A DNA stretch of 64,000 bases from Aphelocoma coerulescens (lineage: Eukaryota; Chordata; Aves; Passeriformes; Corvidae). Shown here piece by piece: positions 24,755-38,200 of the stretch. The stretch's first letter is position 1; each line of letters begins with the position of its first letter. The stretch covers positions 62,001-126,000 of the forward strand of contig NW_027183588.1 of NCBI RefSeq assembly GCF_041296385.1. Reading direction: 5' to 3'. The notes under the pieces were generated by a model, which saw only the letters and a program-made list of their open reading frames with translations, did not search any database and had not been told where the DNA came from. The translations under genes and the position numbers were made by a program.

Positions 24755-24939
24755 TCGCCTTTTCGAGCACGCCGTACCTTCGTTCTCCCGGAGGCGGACC
24801 GGTCGTCTGCCTCTCGCCCGGAACTCTGTGCCGGCAGCGAAGCGCTCCAGCGCGCTGCTTCTGCCCGAACGCGGCCGGGCCGTGCCCCTTTCCTCCTGAG
24901 CAATACGTACCACTGCATTCTGCCTCTCTGGTGCTCTGA

Positions 24940-26419
24940 ATGGAAAGGGAAAGCTTCTGGGCTACGTCTCGCACAGAGAGCCGTGCCGGGGACGGCAAGC
25001 TCACGCGGCCTTTGCCTCCGACACTTGGGGGAGCGCCTAGCTGCAGCGCCTTCCAGCCAGGGCCAGTCCGCTTTCCCCGGCACAACCTGCAAAGCACCCG
25101 TCGGATGGCGGTGCTGTCTGCCCGGTCCTTCTCGGCTCCAGTTTACCCCGCTGCCCACCGCACTCTCGCAAGAGGCAAAGAGCTTCGCGCAAGAGGCAAA
25201 GAGCTTCGGCAGGCATCTCGCACTGGAGAGAGGTGCCAGGACAAAACCACCTTCTTCATCAAGGCTTCCTCGTGGCCCAGATTGTGGTGCTGCGTTCAAA
25301 GTCTTGCACACGGAAAGACTCATCCAGCAAGTGCTTCTCCCCCGGCACGTTTCGCTGAGCGAGGGCAACGTGGGGAACCGGGGACGCTGCAAAACTGAGA
25401 AAGCACCCTTGTGCCTGGAGCCGAGGGAAAGCCGAGCACAGCACCCGTGTGTATGCGGGCAGTGCACACGCCGAAAAGCGGCCGAGTAGGATGCCGTGGC
25501 TGGGCTTCTCTTCTGTCCAGACAACGGCAGGCGGAGAAAGAAACCGGGGAGCACCGGGCTTGTGTGTGCAGTGCACCGAATTGCAGACGTCTGGTAAACG
25601 CTCGTTCACGAGCCCAGTGGGCCGAGTGTGTTCTCGCTGCTGCAAAAAGGATCGTGCTCAATCCACAGCGTGGACACAAGCACTTTCCTAGTCATTCAGC
25701 CTTTCAGAGTCCCAGCAGCTAGAGCTCGGCCAGGAGCACAGGTCAAAGCAGAAAGCTCTCCGAAAGTGCCCCTTCTCCGAGCAGCCTTCCAAAAGCGCAC
25801 ATCACACTGTGGCCCCTGTGCCTTTCTTCTAAGCCCGACGTCCTGCCTTGTTTTTCAGCCTCGCAGCTACCGCTGTCAACCTCCAGCAGCTGCTCTCCTG
25901 GAGAACGGCTCTAGAAGCAAAAGCCAGTGCTGGCTTGCACCTTCGCCTTCTGCACGTAAGCAACAGCAATCTCAGCGGTGCACTTCTGTACTTCCCTGCT
26001 CCGCTGCACCCTACCATCGTGTTCTCCGAAACTCGGAGACGGAAGGGAAGTGCATTTGCCTCCACAGAGCTCTGCAAGAGGACTAGGCAGCAGCAGCAGC
26101 ACAAGTAACTGTGGCGCGTCGTCCTCCTTCCTGAGGCTGTAAGGTGAATTCTGCAGGCAGGAGAGTGGCAGCCACGCTCGTCTCGCAAGCCCGGACGACG
26201 CGCACCCGAGCCCGGTGCTCCGCGGCTTCGTTCCTCGCCTTTTCGAGCACGCCGTACCTTCGTTCTCCCGGAGGCGGACCGGTCGTCTGCCTCTCGCCCG
26301 GAACTCTGTGCCGGCAGCGAAGCGCTCCAGCGCGCTGCTTCTGCCCGAACGCGGCCGGGCCGTGCCCCTTTCCTCCTGAGCAATACGTACCACTGCATTC
26401 TGCCTCTCTGGTGCTCTGA
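24940..26419 (+). repeat. Copy 18, lengthened monomer (1,480 bp)
   Basis: The copy is 21 bp longer than normal because of an internal perfect tandem duplication at 25167-25208. All six variable sites are base type. Confidence 0.93.
25167..25208 (+). repeat. 21-bp perfect tandem duplication in copy 18
   Basis: Bases 25167-25187 and 25188-25208 are identical, starting cgcaagagg and ending agcttcg. Other copies have one unit. The unit itself contains the imperfect half-repeat gcaagag/gcaaagag, a favourable substrate for replication slippage. Twenty-one bases keep frame, so translated frames simply gain seven codons. Confidence 0.93.
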
Positions 26420-29400
26420 ATGGAAAGGGAAAGCTTCTGGGCTACGTCTCGCACAGAGAGCCGTGCCGGGGACGGCAAGCTCACGCGGCCTTTGCCTCCG
26501 ACACTTGGGGGAGCGCCTAGCTGCAGCGCCTTCCAGCCAGGGCCAGTCCGCTTTCCCCGGCACAACCTGCAAAGCACCCGTCGGATGGCGGTGCTGTCTG
26601 CCCGGTCCTTCTCGGCTCCAGTTTACCCCGCTGCCCACCGCACTCTCGCAAGAGGCAAAGAGCTTCGGCAGGCATCTCGCACTGGAGAGAGGTGCCAGGA
26701 CAAAACCACCTTCTTCATCAAGGCTTCCTCGTGGCCCAGATTGTGGTGCTGCGTTCAAAGTCTTGCACACGGAAAGACTCATCCAGCAAGTGCTTCTCCC
26801 CCGGCACGTTTCGCTGAGCGAGGGCAACGTGGGGAACCGGGGACGCTGCAAAACTGAGAAAGCACCCTTGTGCCTGGAGCCGAGGGAAAGCCGAGCACAG
26901 CACCCGTGTGTATGCGGGCAGTGCACACGCCGAAAAGCGGCCGAGTAGGATGCCGTGGCTGGGCTTCTCTTCTGTCCAGACAACGGCAGGCGGAGAAAGA
27001 AACCGGGGAGCACCGGGCTTGTGTGTGCAGTGCACCGAATTGCAGACGTCTGGTAAACGCTCGTTCACGAGCCCAGTGGGCCGAGTGTGTTCTCGCTGCT
27101 GCAAAAAGGATCGTGCTCAATCCACAGCGTGGACACAAGCACTTTCCTAGTCATTCAGCCTTTCAGAGTCCCAGCAGCTAGAGCTCGGCCAGGAGCACAG
27201 GTCAAAGCAGAAAGCTCTCCGAAAGTGCCCCTTCTCCGAGCAGCCTTCCAAAAGCGCACATCACACTGTGGCCCCTGTGCCTTTCTTCTAAGCCCGACGT
27301 CCTGCCTTGTTTTTCAGCCTCGCAGCTACCGCTGTCAACCTCCAGCAGCTGCTCTCCTGGAGAACGGCTCTAGAAGCAAAAGCCAGTGCTGGCTTGCACC
27401 TTCGCCTTCTGCACGTAAGCAACAGCAATCTCAGCGGTGCACTTCTGTACTTCCCTGCTCCGCTGCACCCTACCATCGTGTTCTCCGAAACTCGGAGACG
27501 GAAGGGAAGTGCATTTGCCTCCACAGAGCTCTGCAAGAGGACTAGGCAGCAGCAGCAGCACAAGTAACTGTGGCGCGTCGTCCTCCTTCCTGAGGCTGTA
27601 AGGTGAATTCTGCAGGCAGGAGAGTGGCAGCCACGCTCGTCTCGCAAGCCCGGACGACGCGCACCCGAGCCCGGTGCTCCGCGGCTTCGTTCCTCGCCTT
27701 TTCGAGCACGCCGTACCTTCGTTCTCCCGGAGGCGGACCGGTCGTCTGCCTCTCGCCCGGAACTCTGTGCCGGCAGCGAAGCGCTCCAGCGCGCTGCTTC
27801 TGCCCGAACGCGGCCGGGCCGTGCCCCTTTCCTCCTGAGCAATACGTACCACTGCATTCTGCCTCTCTGGTGCTCTGAATGGAAAGGGAAAGCTTCTGGG
27901 CTACGTCTCGCACAGAGAGCCGTGCCGGGGACGGCAAGCTCACGCGGCCTTTGCCTCCGACACTTGGGGGAGCGCCTAGCTGCAGCGCCTTCCAGCCAGG
28001 GCCAGTCCGCTTTCCCCGGCACAACCTGCAAAGCACCCGTCGGATGGCGGTGCTGTCTGCCCGGTCCTTCTCGGCTCCAGTTTACCCCGCTGCCCACCGC
28101 ACTCTCGCAAGAGGCAAAGAGCTTCGGCAGGCATCTCGCACTGGAGAGAGGTGCCAGGACAAAACCACCTTCTTCATCAAGGCTTCCTCGTGGCCCAGAT
28201 TGTGGTGCTGCGTTCAAAGTCTTGCACACGGAAAGACTCATCCAGCAAGTGCTTCTCCCCCGGCACGTTTCGCTGAGCGAGGGCAACGTGGGGAACCGGG
28301 GACGCTGCAAAACTGAGAAAGCACCCTTGTGCCTGGAGCCGAGGGAAAGCCGAGCACAGCACCCGTGTGTATGCGGGCAGTGCACACGCCGAAAAGCGGC
28401 CGAGTAGGATGCCGTGGCTGGGCTTCTCTTCTGTCCAGACAACGGCAGGCGGAGAAAGAAACCGGGGAGCACCGGGCTTGTGTGTGCAGTGCACCGAATT
28501 GCAGACGTCTGGTAAACGCTCGTTCACGAGCCCAGTGGGCCGAGTGTGTTCTCGCTGCTGCAAAAAGGATCGTGCTCAATCCACAGCGTGGACACAAGCA
28601 CTTTCCTAGTCATTCAGCCTTTCAGAGTCCCAGCAGCTAGAGCTCGGCCAGGAGCACAGGTCAAAGCAGAAAGCTCTCCGAAAGTGCCCCTTCTCCGAGC
28701 AGCCTTCCAAAAGCGCACATCACACTGTGGCCCCTGTGCCTTTCTTCTAAGCCCGACGTCCTGCCTTGTTTTTCAGCCTCGCAGCTACCGCTGTCAACCT
28801 CCAGCAGCTGCTCTCCTGGAGAACGGCTCTAGAAGCAAAAGCCAGTGCTGGCTTGCACCTTCGCCTTCTGCACGTAAGCAACAGCAATCTCAGCGGTGCA
28901 CTTCTGTACTTCCCTGCTCCGCTGCACCCTACCATCGTGTTCTCCGAAACTCGGAGACGGAAGGGAAGTGCATTTGCCTCCACAGAGCTCTGCAAGAGGA
29001 CTAGGCAGCAGCAGCAGCACAAGTAACTGTGGCGCGTCGTCCTCCTTCCTGAGGCTGTAAGGTGAATTCTGCAGGCAGGAGAGTGGCAGCCACGCTCGTC
29101 TCGCAAGCCCGGACGACGCGCACCCGAGCCCGGTGCTCCGCGGCTTCGTTCCTCGCCTTTTCGAGCACGCCGTACCTTCGTTCTCCCGGAGGCGGACCGG
29201 TCGTCTGCCTCTCGCCCGGAACTCTGTGCCGGCAGCGAAGCGCTCCAGCGCGCTGCTTCTGCCCGAACGCGGCCGGGCCGTGCCCCTTTCCTCCTGAGCA
29301 ATACGTACCACTGCATTCTGCCTCTCTGGTGCTCTGAATGGAAAGGGAAAGCTTCTGGGCTACGTCTCGCACAGAGAGCCGTGCCGGGGACGGCAAGCTC

Positions 29401-30796
29401 ACGCGGCCTTTGCCTCCGACACTTGGGGGAGCGCCTAGCTGCAGCGCCTTCCAGCCAGGGCCAGTCCGCTTTCCCCGGCACAACCTGCAAAGCACCCGTC
29501 GGATGGCGGTGCTGTCTGCCCGGTCCTTCTCGGCTCCAGTTTACCCCGCTGCCCACCGCACTCTCGCAAGAGGCAAAGAGCTTCGGCAGGCATCTCGCAC
29601 TGGAGAGAGGTGCCAGGACAAAACCACCTTCTTCATCAAGGCTTCCTCGTGGCCCAGATTGTGGTGCTGCGTTCAAAGTCTTGCACACGGAAAGACTCAT
29701 CCAGCAAGTGCTTCTCCCCCGGCACGTTTCGCTGAGCGAGGGCAACGTGGGGAACCGGGGACGCTGCAAAACTGAGAAAGCACCCTTGTGCCTGGAGCCG
29801 AGGGAAAGCCGAGCACAGCACCCGTGTGTATGCGGGCAGTGCACACGCCGAAAAGCGGCCGAGTAGGATGCCGTGGCTGGGCTTCTCTTCTGTCCAGACA
29901 ACGGCAGGCGGAGAAAGAAACCGGGGAGCACCGGGCTTGTGTGTGCAGTGCACCGAATTGCAGACGTCTGGTAAACGCTCGTTCACGAGCCCAGTGGGCC
30001 GAGTGTGTTCTCGCTGCTGCAAAAAGGATCGTGCTCAATCCACAGCGTGGACACAAGCACTTTCCTAGTCATTCAGCCTTTCAGAGTCCCAGCAGCTAGA
30101 GCTCGGCCAGGAGCACAGGTCAAAGCAGAAAGCTCTCCGAAAGTGCCCCTTCTCCGAGCAGCCTTCCAAAAGCGCACATCACACTGTGGCCCCTGTGCCT
30201 TTCTTCTAAGCCCGACGTCCTGCCTTGTTTTTCAGCCTCGCAGCTACCGCTGTCAACCTCCAGCAGCTGCTCTCCTGGAGAACGGCTCTAGAAGCAAAAG
30301 CCAGTGCTGGCTTGCACCTTCGCCTTCTGCACGTAAGCAACAGCAATCTCAGCGGTGCACTTCTGTACTTCCCTGCTCCGCTGCACCCTACCATCGTGTT
30401 CTCCGAAACTCGGAGACGGAAGGGAAGTGCATTTGCCTCCACAGAGCTCTGCAAGAGGACTAGGCAGCAGCAGCAGCACAAGTAACTGTGGCGCGTCGTC
30501 CTCCTTCCTGAGGCTGTAAGGTGAATTCTGCAGGCAGGAGAGTGGCAGCCACGCTCGTCTCGCAAGCCCGGACGACGCGCACCCGAGCCCGGTGCTCCGC
30601 GGCTTCGTTCCTCGCCTTTTCGAGCACGCCGTACCTTCGTTCTCCCGGAGGCGGACCGGTCGTCTGCCTCTCGCCCGGAACTCTGTGCCGGCAGCGAAGC
30701 GCTCCAGCGCGCTGCTTCTGCCCGAACGCGGCCGGGCCGTGCCCCTTTCCTCCTGAGCAATACGTACCACTGCATTCTGCCTCTCTGGTGCTCTGA
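26420..30796 (+). repeat. Copies 19-21, base haplotype
   Basis: Three unmodified base-type monomers. If the 12-monomer duplication of copies 1-3 had included the following units, copies 19 and 21 should carry c=C at 27567 and 30485; both carry A. Confidence 0.92.
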
Positions 30797-32256
30797 ATGG
30801 AAAGGGAAAGCTTCTGGGCTACGTCTCGCACAGAGAGCCGTGCCGGGGACGGCAAGCTCACGCGGCCTTTGCCTCCGACACTTGGGGGAGCGCCTAGCTG
30901 CAGCGCCTTCCAGCCAGGGCCAGTCCGCTTTCCCCGGCACAACCTGCAAAGCACCCGTCGGATGGCGGTGCTGTCTGCCCGGTCCTTCTCGGCTCCAGTT
31001 TACCCCGCTGCCCACCGCACTCTCGCAAGAGGCAAAGAGCTTCGGCAGGCATCTCGCACTGGAGAGAGGTGCCAGGACAAAACCACCTTCTTCATCAAGG
31101 CTTCCTCGTGGCCCAGATTGTGGTGCTGCGTTCAAAGTCTTGCACACGGAAAGACTCATCCAGCAAGTGCTTCTCCCCCGGCACGTTTCGCTGAGCGAGG
31201 GCAACGTGGGGAACCGGGGACGCTGCAAAACTGAGAAAGCACCCTTGTGCCTGGAGCCGAGGGAAAGCCGAGCACAGCACCCGTGTGTATGCGGGCAGTG
31301 CACACGCCGAAAAGCGGCCGAGTAGGATGCCGTGGCTGGGCTTCTCTTCTGTCCAGACAACGGCAGGCGGAGAAAGAAACCGGGGAGCACCGGGCTTGTG
31401 TGTGCAGTGCACCGAATTGCAGACGTCTGGTAAACGCTCGTTCACGAGCCCAGTGGGCCGAGTGTGTTCTCGCTGCTGCAAAAAGGATCGTGCTCAATCC
31501 ACAGCGTGGACACAAGCACTTTCCTAGTCATTCAGCCTTTCAGAGTCCCAGCAGCTAGAGCTCGGCCAGGAGCACAGGTCAAAGCAGAAAGCTCTCCGAA
31601 AGTGCCCCTTCTCCGAGCAGCCTTCCAAAAGCGCACATCACACTGTGGCCCCTGTGCCTTTCTTCTAAGCCCGACGTCCTGCCTTGTTTTTCAGCCTCGC
31701 AGCTACCGCTGTCAACCTCCAGCAGCTGCTCTCCTGGAGAACGGCTCTAGAAGCAAAAGCCAGTGCTGGCTTGCACCTTCGCCTTCTGCACGTAAGCAAC
31801 AGCAATCTCAGCGGTGCACTTCTGTACTTCCCTGCTCCGCTGCACCCTACCATCGTGTTCTCTCGAAACTCGGAGACGGAAGGGAAGTGCATTTGCCTCC
31901 ACAGAGCTCTGCAAGAGGACTAGGCAGCAGCAGCAGCACAAGTAACTGTGGCGCGTCGTCCTCCTTCCTGAGGCTGTAAGGTGAATTCTGCAGGCAGGAG
32001 AGTGGCAGCCACGCTCGTCTCGCAAGCCCGGACGACGCGCACCCGAGCCCGGTGCTCCGCGGCTTCGTTCCTCGCCTTTTCGAGCACGCCGTACCTTCGT
32101 TCTCCCGGAGGCGGACCGGTCGTCTGCCTCTCGCCCGGAACTCTGTGCCGGCAGCGAAGCGCTCCAGCGCGCTGCTTCTGCCCGAACGCGGCCGGGCCGT
32201 GCCCCTTTCCTCCTGAGCAATACGTACCACTGCATTCTGCCTCTCTGGTGCTCTGA
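30797..32256 (+). repeat. Copy 22, base haplotype with 1-bp insertion (1,460 bp)
   Basis: An extra T at 31863 turns ttctccgaaac into ttctctcgaaac. The insertion lies in the left arm of the 7-bp inverted repeat found in every other copy. No other change is present. Confidence 0.92.
31863..31863 (+). other. Inserted T in the left arm of the hairpin, copy 22
   Basis: Compared with 1226-1242 in copy 1, the left arm tctccga becomes tctctcga, adding a bulge to an otherwise perfect 7-bp stem with a 3-base loop. Confidence 0.88.
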
Positions 32257-35200
32257 ATGGAAAGGGAAAGCTTCTGGGCTACGTCTCGCACAGAGAGCCG
32301 TGCCGGGGACGGCAAGCTCACGCGGCCTTTGCCTCCGACACTTGGGGGAGCGCCTAGCTGCAGCGCCTTCCAGCCAGGGCCAGTCCGCTTTCCCCGGCAC
32401 AACCTGCAAAGCACCCGTCGGATGGCGGTGCTGTCTGCCCGGTCCTTCTCGGCTCCAGTTTACCCCGCTGCCCACCGCACTCTCGCAAGAGGCAAAGAGC
32501 TTCGGCAGGCATCTCGCACTGGAGAGAGGTGCCAGGACAAAACCACCTTCTTCATCAAGGCTTCCTCGTGGCCCAGATTGTGGTGCTGCGTTCAAAGTCT
32601 TGCACACGGAAAGACTCATCCAGCAAGTGCTTCTCCCCCGGCACGTTTCGCTGAGCGAGGGCAACGTGGGGAACCGGGGACGCTGCAAAACTGAGAAAGC
32701 ACCCTTGTGCCTGGAGCCGAGGGAAAGCCGAGCACAGCACCCGTGTGTATGCGGGCAGTGCACACGCCGAAAAGCGGCCGAGTAGGATGCCGTGGCTGGG
32801 CTTCTCTTCTGTCCAGACAACGGCAGGCGGAGAAAGAAACCGGGGAGCACCGGGCTTGTGTGTGCAGTGCACCGAATTGCAGACGTCTGGTAAACGCTCG
32901 TTCACGAGCCCAGTGGGCCGAGTGTGTTCTCGCTGCTGCAAAAAGGATCGTGCTCAATCCACAGCGTGGACACAAGCACTTTCCTAGTCATTCAGCCTTT
33001 CAGAGTCCCAGCAGCTAGAGCTCGGCCAGGAGCACAGGTCAAAGCAGAAAGCTCTCCGAAAGTGCCCCTTCTCCGAGCAGCCTTCCAAAAGCGCACATCA
33101 CACTGTGGCCCCTGTGCCTTTCTTCTAAGCCCGACGTCCTGCCTTGTTTTTCAGCCTCGCAGCTACCGCTGTCAACCTCCAGCAGCTGCTCTCCTGGAGA
33201 ACGGCTCTAGAAGCAAAAGCCAGTGCTGGCTTGCACCTTCGCCTTCTGCACGTAAGCAACAGCAATCTCAGCGGTGCACTTCTGTACTTCCCTGCTCCGC
33301 TGCACCCTACCATCGTGTTCTCCGAAACTCGGAGACGGAAGGGAAGTGCATTTGCCTCCACAGAGCTCTGCAAGAGGACTAGGCAGCAGCAGCAGCACAA
33401 GTAACTGTGGCGCGTCGTCCTCCTTCCTGAGGCTGTAAGGTGAATTCTGCAGGCAGGAGAGTGGCAGCCACGCTCGTCTCGCAAGCCCGGACGACGCGCA
33501 CCCGAGCCCGGTGCTCCGCGGCTTCGTTCCTCGCCTTTTCGAGCACGCCGTACCTTCGTTCTCCCGGAGGCGGACCGGTCGTCTGCCTCTCGCCCGGAAC
33601 TCTGTGCCGGCAGCGAAGCGCTCCAGCGCGCTGCTTCTGCCCGAACGCGGCCGGGCCGTGCCCCTTTCCTCCTGAGCAATACGTACCACTGCATTCTGCC
33701 TCTCTGGTGCTCTGAATGGAAAGGGAAAGCTTCTGGGCTACGTCTCGCACAGAGAGCCGTGCCGGGGACGGCAAGCTCACGCGGCCTTTGCCTCCGACAC
33801 TTGGGGGAGCGCCTAGCTGCAGCGCCTTCCAGCCAGGGCCAGTCCGCTTTCCCCGGCACAACCTGCAAAGCACCCGTCGGATGGCGGTGCTGTCTGCCCG
33901 GTCCTTCTCGGCTCCAGTTTACCCCGCTGCCCACCGCACTCTCGCAAGAGGCAAAGAGCTTCGGCAGGCATCTCGCACTGGAGAGAGGTGCCAGGACAAA
34001 ACCACCTTCTTCATCAAGGCTTCCTCGTGGCCCAGATTGTGGTGCTGCGTTCAAAGTCTTGCACACGGAAAGACTCATCCAGCAAGTGCTTCTCCCCCGG
34101 CACGTTTCGCTGAGCGAGGGCAACGTGGGGAACCGGGGACGCTGCAAAACTGAGAAAGCACCCTTGTGCCTGGAGCCGAGGGAAAGCCGAGCACAGCACC
34201 CGTGTGTATGCGGGCAGTGCACACGCCGAAAAGCGGCCGAGTAGGATGCCGTGGCTGGGCTTCTCTTCTGTCCAGACAACGGCAGGCGGAGAAAGAAACC
34301 GGGGAGCACCGGGCTTGTGTGTGCAGTGCACCGAATTGCAGACGTCTGGTAAACGCTCGTTCACGAGCCCAGTGGGCCGAGTGTGTTCTCGCTGCTGCAA
34401 AAAGGATCGTGCTCAATCCACAGCGTGGACACAAGCACTTTCCTAGTCATTCAGCCTTTCAGAGTCCCAGCAGCTAGAGCTCGGCCAGGAGCACAGGTCA
34501 AAGCAGAAAGCTCTCCGAAAGTGCCCCTTCTCCGAGCAGCCTTCCAAAAGCGCACATCACACTGTGGCCCCTGTGCCTTTCTTCTAAGCCCGACGTCCTG
34601 CCTTGTTTTTCAGCCTCGCAGCTACCGCTGTCAACCTCCAGCAGCTGCTCTCCTGGAGAACGGCTCTAGAAGCAAAAGCCAGTGCTGGCTTGCACCTTCG
34701 CCTTCTGCACGTAAGCAACAGCAATCTCAGCGGTGCACTTCTGTACTTCCCTGCTCCGCTGCACCCTACCATCGTGTTCTCCGAAACTCGGAGACGGAAG
34801 GGAAGTGCATTTGCCTCCACAGAGCTCTGCAAGAGGACTAGGCAGCAGCAGCAGCACAAGTAACTGTGGCGCGTCGTCCTCCTTCCTGAGGCTGTAAGGT
34901 GAATTCTGCAGGCAGGAGAGTGGCAGCCACGCTCGTCTCGCAAGCCCGGACGACGCGCACCCGAGCCCGGTGCTCCGCGGCTTCGTTCCTCGCCTTTTCG
35001 AGCACGCCGTACCTTCGTTCTCCCGGAGGCGGACCGGTCGTCTGCCTCTCGCCCGGAACTCTGTGCCGGCAGCGAAGCGCTCCAGCGCGCTGCTTCTGCC
35101 CGAACGCGGCCGGGCCGTGCCCCTTTCCTCCTGAGCAATACGTACCACTGCATTCTGCCTCTCTGGTGCTCTGAATGGAAAGGGAAAGCTTCTGGGCTAC

Positions 35201-38200
35201 GTCTCGCACAGAGAGCCGTGCCGGGGACGGCAAGCTCACGCGGCCTTTGCCTCCGACACTTGGGGGAGCGCCTAGCTGCAGCGCCTTCCAGCCAGGGCCA
35301 GTCCGCTTTCCCCGGCACAACCTGCAAAGCACCCGTCGGATGGCGGTGCTGTCTGCCCGGTCCTTCTCGGCTCCAGTTTACCCCGCTGCCCACCGCACTC
35401 TCGCAAGAGGCAAAGAGCTTCGGCAGGCATCTCGCACTGGAGAGAGGTGCCAGGACAAAACCACCTTCTTCATCAAGGCTTCCTCGTGGCCCAGATTGTG
35501 GTGCTGCGTTCAAAGTCTTGCACACGGAAAGACTCATCCAGCAAGTGCTTCTCCCCCGGCACGTTTCGCTGAGCGAGGGCAACGTGGGGAACCGGGGACG
35601 CTGCAAAACTGAGAAAGCACCCTTGTGCCTGGAGCCGAGGGAAAGCCGAGCACAGCACCCGTGTGTATGCGGGCAGTGCACACGCCGAAAAGCGGCCGAG
35701 TAGGATGCCGTGGCTGGGCTTCTCTTCTGTCCAGACAACGGCAGGCGGAGAAAGAAACCGGGGAGCACCGGGCTTGTGTGTGCAGTGCACCGAATTGCAG
35801 ACGTCTGGTAAACGCTCGTTCACGAGCCCAGTGGGCCGAGTGTGTTCTCGCTGCTGCAAAAAGGATCGTGCTCAATCCACAGCGTGGACACAAGCACTTT
35901 CCTAGTCATTCAGCCTTTCAGAGTCCCAGCAGCTAGAGCTCGGCCAGGAGCACAGGTCAAAGCAGAAAGCTCTCCGAAAGTGCCCCTTCTCCGAGCAGCC
36001 TTCCAAAAGCGCACATCACACTGTGGCCCCTGTGCCTTTCTTCTAAGCCCGACGTCCTGCCTTGTTTTTCAGCCTCGCAGCTACCGCTGTCAACCTCCAG
36101 CAGCTGCTCTCCTGGAGAACGGCTCTAGAAGCAAAAGCCAGTGCTGGCTTGCACCTTCGCCTTCTGCACGTAAGCAACAGCAATCTCAGCGGTGCACTTC
36201 TGTACTTCCCTGCTCCGCTGCACCCTACCATCGTGTTCTCCGAAACTCGGAGACGGAAGGGAAGTGCATTTGCCTCCACAGAGCTCTGCAAGAGGACTAG
36301 GCAGCAGCAGCAGCACAAGTAACTGTGGCGCGTCGTCCTCCTTCCTGAGGCTGTAAGGTGAATTCTGCAGGCAGGAGAGTGGCAGCCACGCTCGTCTCGC
36401 AAGCCCGGACGACGCGCACCCGAGCCCGGTGCTCCGCGGCTTCGTTCCTCGCCTTTTCGAGCACGCCGTACCTTCGTTCTCCCGGAGGCGGACCGGTCGT
36501 CTGCCTCTCGCCCGGAACTCTGTGCCGGCAGCGAAGCGCTCCAGCGCGCTGCTTCTGCCCGAACGCGGCCGGGCCGTGCCCCTTTCCTCCTGAGCAATAC
36601 GTACCACTGCATTCTGCCTCTCTGGTGCTCTGAATGGAAAGGGAAAGCTTCTGGGCTACGTCTCGCACAGAGAGCCGTGCCGGGGACGGCAAGCTCACGC
36701 GGCCTTTGCCTCCGACACTTGGGGGAGCGCCTAGCTGCAGCGCCTTCCAGCCAGGGCCAGTCCGCTTTCCCCGGCACAACCTGCAAAGCACCCGTCGGAT
36801 GGCGGTGCTGTCTGCCCGGTCCTTCTCGGCTCCAGTTTACCCCGCTGCCCACCGCACTCTCGCAAGAGGCAAAGAGCTTCGGCAGGCATCTCGCACTGGA
36901 GAGAGGTGCCAGGACAAAACCACCTTCTTCATCAAGGCTTCCTCGTGGCCCAGATTGTGGTGCTGCGTTCAAAGTCTTGCACACGGAAAGACTCATCCAG
37001 CAAGTGCTTCTCCCCCGGCACGTTTCGCTGAGCGAGGGCAACGTGGGGAACCGGGGACGCTGCAAAACTGAGAAAGCACCCTTGTGCCTGGAGCCGAGGG
37101 AAAGCCGAGCACAGCACCCGTGTGTATGCGGGCAGTGCACACGCCGAAAAGCGGCCGAGTAGGATGCCGTGGCTGGGCTTCTCTTCTGTCCAGACAACGG
37201 CAGGCGGAGAAAGAAACCGGGGAGCACCGGGCTTGTGTGTGCAGTGCACCGAATTGCAGACGTCTGGTAAACGCTCGTTCACGAGCCCAGTGGGCCGAGT
37301 GTGTTCTCGCTGCTGCAAAAAGGATCGTGCTCAATCCACAGCGTGGACACAAGCACTTTCCTAGTCATTCAGCCTTTCAGAGTCCCAGCAGCTAGAGCTC
37401 GGCCAGGAGCACAGGTCAAAGCAGAAAGCTCTCCGAAAGTGCCCCTTCTCCGAGCAGCCTTCCAAAAGCGCACATCACACTGTGGCCCCTGTGCCTTTCT
37501 TCTAAGCCCGACGTCCTGCCTTGTTTTTCAGCCTCGCAGCTACCGCTGTCAACCTCCAGCAGCTGCTCTCCTGGAGAACGGCTCTAGAAGCAAAAGCCAG
37601 TGCTGGCTTGCACCTTCGCCTTCTGCACGTAAGCAACAGCAATCTCAGCGGTGCACTTCTGTACTTCCCTGCTCCGCTGCACCCTACCATCGTGTTCTCC
37701 GAAACTCGGAGACGGAAGGGAAGTGCATTTGCCTCCACAGAGCTCTGCAAGAGGACTAGGCAGCAGCAGCAGCACAAGTAACTGTGGCGCGTCGTCCTCC
37801 TTCCTGAGGCTGTAAGGTGAATTCTGCAGGCAGGAGAGTGGCAGCCACGCTCGTCTCGCAAGCCCGGACGACGCGCACCCGAGCCCGGTGCTCCGCGGCT
37901 TCGTTCCTCGCCTTTTCGAGCACGCCGTACCTTCGTTCTCCCGGAGGCGGACCGGTCGTCTGCCTCTCGCCCGGAACTCTGTGCCGGCAGCGAAGCGCTC
38001 CAGCGCGCTGCTTCTGCCCGAACGCGGCCGGGCCGTGCCCCTTTCCTCCTGAGCAATACGTACCACTGCATTCTGCCTCTCTGGTGCTCTGAATGGAAAG
38101 GGAAAGCTTCTGGGCTACGTCTCGCACAGAGAGCCGTGCCGGGGACGGCAAGCTCACGCGGCCTTTGCCTCCGACACTTGGGGGAGCGCCTAGCTGCAGC

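Larger units (their letters stand above)
23508..24939 (+). repeat. Copy 17, shortened monomer (1,432 bp) with three indels
   Basis: The copy lacks 29 bp at the junction 23975/23976, has an extra T in the T-run at 24369-24374 (six instead of five) and an extra C at 24752-24754 (three instead of two). The sum, -29 +1 +1, gives the observed 27-bp shortfall. The two single-base insertions are homopolymer extensions. Confidence 0.93.
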
